Positions 5,439 through 8,550 of a stretch of DNA of 8,550 nucleotides are shown here, one piece after another. This DNA comes from Bacillota bacterium. Its GTDB lineage: Bacteria; Bacillota; Bacilli; Alicyclobacillales; Alicyclobacillaceae. The notes under the pieces were generated by a model that had not been told where the DNA came from, ran no database searches, and saw nothing but the letters and a program-made list of their open reading frames with translations. Every line of letters begins with the position of its first letter. Positions within the stretch are counted from its first letter, which is position 1. The stretch lies in the NCBI GenBank assembly GCA_021816665.1, contig JAKAXI010000068.1, positions 1-8,550 on the forward strand, given 5' to 3'. Made by a program: the position numbers and the translations under genes.

Positions 5439-6181
5439 TACGCAAACACCGCCCCATACGCAAAGCTGACAAGCGCGCCGGCGAAGAGCGCCGCGCTCGT
5501 ACCCCACCAGTGGTCAACGACGACGGCAGCCACTGCGGCGAGAAAAGCCGCGACGAGGTGCCGCCGATGCTTGATCTGCGCCGCAAGTAGCCCCAGAAAT
5601 GCGCCGATGTAGGCAAAGTCAAGTCCGTAGCGCGACGGGTCGCCAATCGCCTGGCCCGCAATGAATCCGAATAAGGAACTTACTTGCCAGGGGAAGAAGA
5701 TCGCGCTGCCCGCCCCGGCGAAGTAGGCAGCCGTGACTTGGCTTTTCTGGGTGCGAACAGCCATGACGCTGTAACTCTCATCCGTCAGACCATGCGATAA
5801 TAGAGCGAGTAGACGCGCGCGCAGGTGCGTCAACGACGGACCGAGCGTCACACCGTAGAGCACTTGCCGCCCGTTTAGGAGGAGCGTTCCTGTCACGATC
5901 GCGATGGTCCCGGCACCTTGGTGGAGCAGCGCCAAGATCGTGAACTGCGATGCACCTGCGAAAACGAACAGCGACAAGGCGAGTGTTCTCGCGAGGTCCA
6001 GGTGGTTTGTGCTGTGGGCGATCGCGCCGTACGCGAAGCCGTAGGCGACCACACTGACGGTGAGCGGAAAGGCATCTGACCAAGCCTGCAAGTAGTCCTT
6101 TTTTGCCGAACTCGTGTGTGCTACGCTAGGCAGTGACCCGTCCTGTGCGTTGATCGTCTGCACGGGGTGTTCATCCGACAT
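5438..6181 (-). CDS. azlC: AzlC-type branched-chain amino acid permease/exporter
   Basis: AzlC is the large subunit of the AzlCD efflux pair in the cytoplasmic membrane. The 247-residue protein has about seven hydrophobic segments and conserved family motifs: FAGASQFT (74-81), LLNGRQVLYG (101-110) and HGLTDESYSV (130-139). A polar N-terminal stretch of about 30 residues precedes the first helix. The ATG at 6181 follows GAGGAA at a short distance. It is the first gene of the azlCD pair and diverges from an XRE-cupin regulator. The shared 85-base region carries two palindromes, so regulation by that protein is likely (inference). The exact substrate (Leu, Val, Ile, Met or another amino acid) is not shown by the sequence. 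Confidence 0.92.
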   Translation of the reverse strand: MSDEHPVQTINAQDGSLPSVAHTSSAKKDYLQAWSDAFPLTVSVVAYGFAYGAIAHSTNHLDLARTLALSLFVFAGASQFTILALLHQGAGTIAIVTGTLLLNGRQVLYGVTLGPSLTHLRARLLALLSHGLTDESYSVMAVRTQKSQVTAAYFAGAGSAIFFPWQVSSLFGFIAGQAIGDPSRYGLDFAYIGAFLGLLAAQIKHRRHLVAAFLAAVAAVVVDHWWGTSAALFAGALVSFAYGAVFA

Positions 6182-6199
6182 AGCAGTTCCTCACTCGTG

Positions 6200-6236
6200 T
6201 GTATGTCATGAAATACATTAGTATGTTATCACATAC
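6200..6236. promoter_or_regulatory. Two adjacent palindromes, likely operators of the XRE-cupin regulator
   Basis: Site 1 (6200-6217, TGTATGTCATGAAATACA) is symmetric at 16 of 18 positions around TCATGA. Site 2 (6221-6236, GTATGT-TATC-ACATAC) has perfect 6-base arms. Both share a GTAT half-site, and the outer arms TGTATGT (6200-6206) and ACATACA (6231-6237) are also complementary. They fill the centre of the azlC/XRE divergent region, where promoters for both directions must lie. No single promoter stands out. A minus-strand TTGTAT (6238-6233) is a possible -35 for azlC. Confidence 0.6.
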
Positions 6237-6266
6237 AAGCGAAGGGAGCACCAACTTACGGGCTCA

Positions 6267-6863
6267 ATGAATAAAGATGAACTGTCTATGCGTTTAGGCT
6301 CACGCCTGCGCCAACTCCGGCATGAACGCGGGCTGTCGCTCGACAAACTCGCAGAACTGACCGGAGTCAGCAAACCTATGCTCGGCCAAGTCGAGCGAGG
6401 CACGTCGAGCCCGACTGTCGCCACGCTCTGGAAAATTGCGACGGGCCTCCAAGTGCCGTTTACGACCTTGCTCCAAGACGCATCCACCGCACAGCAGATT
6501 CGCGGTCGCGATCAGACGGCACTGTTTGAAGACGGGAAGCGTTTCCAGGTGTATAGCACTTACTCGGCTCCCGGCAGCCCGGTGGAACTGTTTCGCGTGG
6601 TGCTGTTACCAGGCTGCAAGCGTCACGCGGAAGGTCACGGCCAAGGCGTGATGGAGTCGATCACGGTCTACGAAGGCAACTTGTTTGTCAATCTAGGCGA
6701 CGAGGGTTTTGACCTCGTGCCAGGCGACGCGCTCAACTTTGTTGCCGATGTCCCACATACCTATGAAAACCGTGGCGGCACACCCTGCACGGTGCACATG
6801 GCGATATTCTATCCTGGCATGAGCCTCGGTGCGGGTGGCGCAGCGCCACTACAACTACCATAA
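6267..6863 (+). CDS. XRE-family transcriptional regulator with C-terminal cupin domain
   Basis: This 198-residue cytosolic DNA-binding regulator has an N-terminal Cro/C1-type helix-turn-helix at about 10-64 (RLRQLRHERGLSLDKLAELTGVSKPMLGQVERG) and a C-terminal single cupin at about 107-184. The cupin has likely ligands His120, His124, Glu130 and His164 in the family pattern, including GD at 153-154 and PH at 163-164. Such proteins sense a small ligand through the cupin. It diverges from azlCD and precedes an amidohydrolase gene by 31 bases on the same strand, so it probably controls both directions and itself. The start is uncertain: AAGGGAG (6242-6248) lies about 18 bases before the ATG, too far for normal initiation, and there is no in-frame ATG, GTG or TTG between them. 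Met8 at 6288 is the alternative. Confidence 0.92.
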   Translation: MNKDELSMRLGSRLRQLRHERGLSLDKLAELTGVSKPMLGQVERGTSSPTVATLWKIATGLQVPFTTLLQDASTAQQIRGRDQTALFEDGKRFQVYSTYSAPGSPVELFRVVLLPGCKRHAEGHGQGVMESITVYEGNLFVNLGDEGFDLVPGDALNFVADVPHTYENRGGTPCTVHMAIFYPGMSLGAGGAAPLQLP

Positions 6864-6894
6864 CGATGAGTGCTGGAAGGGAGAACGGGTGTCT

Positions 6895-8070
6895 ATGTCA
6901 CAAGTCTCTGCTGCTACGGAATCGCTGCAAGAGCAACTCGTCCGCTTTCGCCGCAAGTTGCACGAACACCCAGAGCTCAGTCTCGAAGAGTTTGAGACGA
7001 CGCAGCACATCAGGGATTTTTTGACTGATCACGGTATTGAAATCCTCGACTACCCGCTGCGCACTGGGGTGCTGGCGATCATCCGGGGACGAAAACCGGG
7101 GCCATGCGTAGCTATTCGCGCAGACATCGACGCCTTGCCGATCCTCGAAGCAACGGGGCTCGCCTACACGTCTCAGGTGAGCGGCAAAATGCACGCCTGC
7201 GGCCACGATTTTCACACGGCAGCCGGTGTTGGTGCGGCTGTTTTGGCGAAAGAAGCCGCAGACAGCGAGGAGTCGTTCGCGGGCTCGATTCTATTCGTCT
7301 ACCAGCCTGCTGAGGAAGTTGGGCAAGGCGCGAAGATCATCGTCGACACGGGTGTGTTTGAGGATTTGCAGGTGGGTGCCATCATCGGTGAGCACAACAA
7401 CCCGCTCCAAGCCCTTGGCACAATTGGCGTCAAAAGTGGTGCTCTGATGGGTAGCGTCGACGAGTTTCGGATTGTTGTGCACGGCGTCGGCGGTCACGCT
7501 GCGATTCCAGAACTGACAGTGGACCCAATCGTGATCGCGTCGCAGATCGTCTCAGGTCTGCAACACCTCGTTAGTCGCGTGACATCTCCGCACGACCAGG
7601 TCGTCGTGACCGTCGGCAAGTTTCAGGCCGGAACCGCTCGCAACATCATTCCGATGGAGGCTGTCCTCGAAGGCACAATTCGCTCCCTGCAGCCGGCAGC
7701 TCGCGCGAAAGTTGAAGAGCACTTCCACACTTTTGTGGAGCAGACAGTCGCGGCGTATGGCGGCAAAGTGACGTTTGAGTTTGAACGCATCCTGCCGTCT
7801 GTACTGAACGATGAGGCGACGTCTGAGGTCGTTCGCGCGGCCGCGGTGCAAGTGGTTGGCGCAGAGAACGTGGTGGAGGCGTCACCAACGCTCGGTGGCG
7901 AAGACTTCGCGCTGTATCAGCAACACTTGCCAGGCTGCTTCTTTTGGGTTGGCACGGGTAAGCCGTATGGCTGGCACCACCCGTCGTTCGACGTCGATGA
8001 GTCGATGTTGCAGACAACGAGTCAAGTGTTTGTCACGGCCGCGCTCGCGTGGCTGAAACAGCACGCCTAG
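6895..8070 (+). CDS. M20D-family amidohydrolase (N-acyl amino acid / hippurate hydrolase-like)
   Basis: This is a cytosolic metallo-amidohydrolase of 391 residues, normal for the family, which cleaves N-acyl amino acids, hippurate or similar amides. The N-terminal HEHPELSLEE (23-32) is typical. Expected metal ligands are Cys102 and His104 (MHACGHDFH), Glu141 (after Glu140, the likely general base), His167 (GEHNN) and His361 (WHHPSF). GGEDF at 334-338 is also conserved. A dimerisation lid domain spans about 185-300. It follows the XRE-cupin gene in the same operon. AAGGGAG (6877-6883) is 11 bases before the ATG at 6895 but only 5 before an in-frame GTG at 6889, which would add two residues. 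The longer frame from 6829 overlaps the regulator and is rejected. The substrate is unknown. Context with AzlCD suggests it releases an amino acid. Confidence 0.93.
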   Translation: MSQVSAATESLQEQLVRFRRKLHEHPELSLEEFETTQHIRDFLTDHGIEILDYPLRTGVLAIIRGRKPGPCVAIRADIDALPILEATGLAYTSQVSGKMHACGHDFHTAAGVGAAVLAKEAADSEESFAGSILFVYQPAEEVGQGAKIIVDTGVFEDLQVGAIIGEHNNPLQALGTIGVKSGALMGSVDEFRIVVHGVGGHAAIPELTVDPIVIASQIVSGLQHLVSRVTSPHDQVVVTVGKFQAGTARNIIPMEAVLEGTIRSLQPAARAKVEEHFHTFVEQTVAAYGGKVTFEFERILPSVLNDEATSEVVRAAAVQVVGAENVVEASPTLGGEDFALYQQHLPGCFFWVGTGKPYGWHHPSFDVDESMLQTTSQVFVTAALAWLKQHA

Positions 8071-8079
8071 CTGCGCTTA

Positions 8080-8517
8080 TTACTCCAAGAACCGCCGCTT
8101 CAGGGTCTGGTCTGGCACCATGCAGGTTGCGCGCCGGCCAAACCACCTGTAGCGGCGTTTTGCGATCGCGTCGTAAATCGCGTCTCTGACCGGGCGTGGC
8201 ACAACCCGCAGCCAGCCGACAAGTGGCCACGGTCTGCGCAGGTAGCGGGCGACCTGCAGCGCTGCGTCAGACTTCGTGTACACGTGCCCTTGGTCAAGGC
8301 AGATCACGCTGTTCCACTCGCCGTCCGCTTCACCCACTTGCGCCGCACGAGGTACGCCTGTGTGGCAGTGGAGCAACTCGGCCGCCGCGGCTGACTGGAG
8401 CGGGGCAAACCGCACGCGACCGCTCGGGTCGCGGTGGATCACGAACTGAACCGCGGCGTTGCAGAGGTTGCAGACGCCGTCAAACAAGAGGATCGGACCT
8501 TCGATCGGACCTTCCAC
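8080..8517 (-). CDS. DCC-family (DUF393) thiol-disulfide oxidoreductase-like protein
   Basis: This small predicted thioredoxin-fold protein belongs to the DUF393 family, named for the conserved D-x2-C-x2-C, here Asp13, Cys16 and Cys19 (FDGVCNLC). The rest fits: RFAPLQS at 36-42, SDAALQVARYL at 83-93, and the C-terminal RRYRWFGRR..CMVP with Cys132. It is 145 residues if it starts at the GTG at 8517. That GTG has a poor ribosome binding site and lies within a repeat, and the frame stays open to the window edge, so the true start is probably beyond 8550. It ends in a double TAA only 9 bases from the convergent amidohydrolase stop. The in vivo substrate of the family is not established. Confidence 0.85.
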   Translation of the reverse strand: MEGPIEGPILLFDGVCNLCNAAVQFVIHRDPSGRVRFAPLQSAAAAELLHCHTGVPRAAQVGEADGEWNSVICLDQGHVYTKSDAALQVARYLRRPWPLVGWLRVVPRPVRDAIYDAIAKRRYRWFGRRATCMVPDQTLKRRFLE

Positions 8518-8550
8518 CGGACCTTCGCATGTGCCTGCGATGGGACCTCC
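8491..8550 (-). repeat. 12-bp tandem repeats at the 5' end of the DCC gene
   Basis: Units GATCGGACCTTC at 8491-8502 and 8503-8514 are identical. CACCGGACCTTC (8515-8526) and GATGGGACCTCC (8539-8550) are close variants, and the unit at 8527-8538 is strongly diverged. On the minus strand they read in frame as EGPI, EGPI, EGPV, AGTC and GGPI, giving a Gly-Pro tetrapeptide run before the DCC domain. The array reaches the window edge and may continue. Confidence 0.8.

Noticed and set aside
5439..5507. 23-residue N-terminal extension of AzlD
   Set aside because: It reads back into azlC in another frame. The TAATG overlap start gives the normal family N-terminus.

Overview
The window reads as chromosomal DNA of a moderately GC-rich member of the Bacilli, most likely an Alicyclobacillus-like organism. 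This is inferred from the gene set: a DUF3243 protein, a UPF0173/YtkL-type hydrolase, a YjbI-type truncated globin, an AhrC-type ArgR and a Firmicute-style Y-family polymerase. Strong AAGGAGG-like ribosome binding sites support it. No database search was possible. No tRNA, rRNA, CRISPR array, transposase or phage gene is visible.

Left part (1-2240): the possible tail of a gene entering from the left, then queC (queuosine precursor synthesis). It converges on a group II truncated globin gene. The globin gene diverges from a UPF0173 metallo-hydrolase gene, and their promoter elements lie only a few bases apart. Two hairpins end the hydrolase region, and the second has a T-run that fits the opposing DUF3243 gene.

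Middle part (2237-5102): DUF3243 (minus) diverges from a small two-helix membrane protein of unknown function (plus). The membrane gene ends in a long branched intrinsic terminator that overlaps the 3' end of a Y-family DNA polymerase gene on the other strand. The polymerase gene diverges from argR, and a perfect ATTGTA-C-TACAAT palindrome in their shared upstream region could give both genes a -10 box.

Right part (5118-8550): azlC-azlD (minus) encode a branched-chain-amino-acid-type exporter. They diverge from a plus-strand pair encoding an XRE-cupin repressor and an M20D amidohydrolase. The intergenic region holds two adjacent palindromes sharing a GTAT core. This looks like a small regulated unit: hydrolysis of an N-acyl amino acid or similar amide, and export of the released amino acid, controlled by the cupin regulator. 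It is the best candidate in the window for an incompletely described system, but all its parts belong to known families. The window ends in a DCC-family (DUF393) thiol-oxidoreductase gene. Its 5' end is a run of 12-bp repeats encoding a Gly-Pro tetrapeptide, still open at the right edge.

Several genes concern amino acids (ArgR, AzlCD, M20D), but nothing in the sequence shows that argR regulates the azl side. Most of the window is ordinary core or near-core genome. Several starts were moved downstream of the longest reading frame, where the ribosome binding site and family N-terminus agree.
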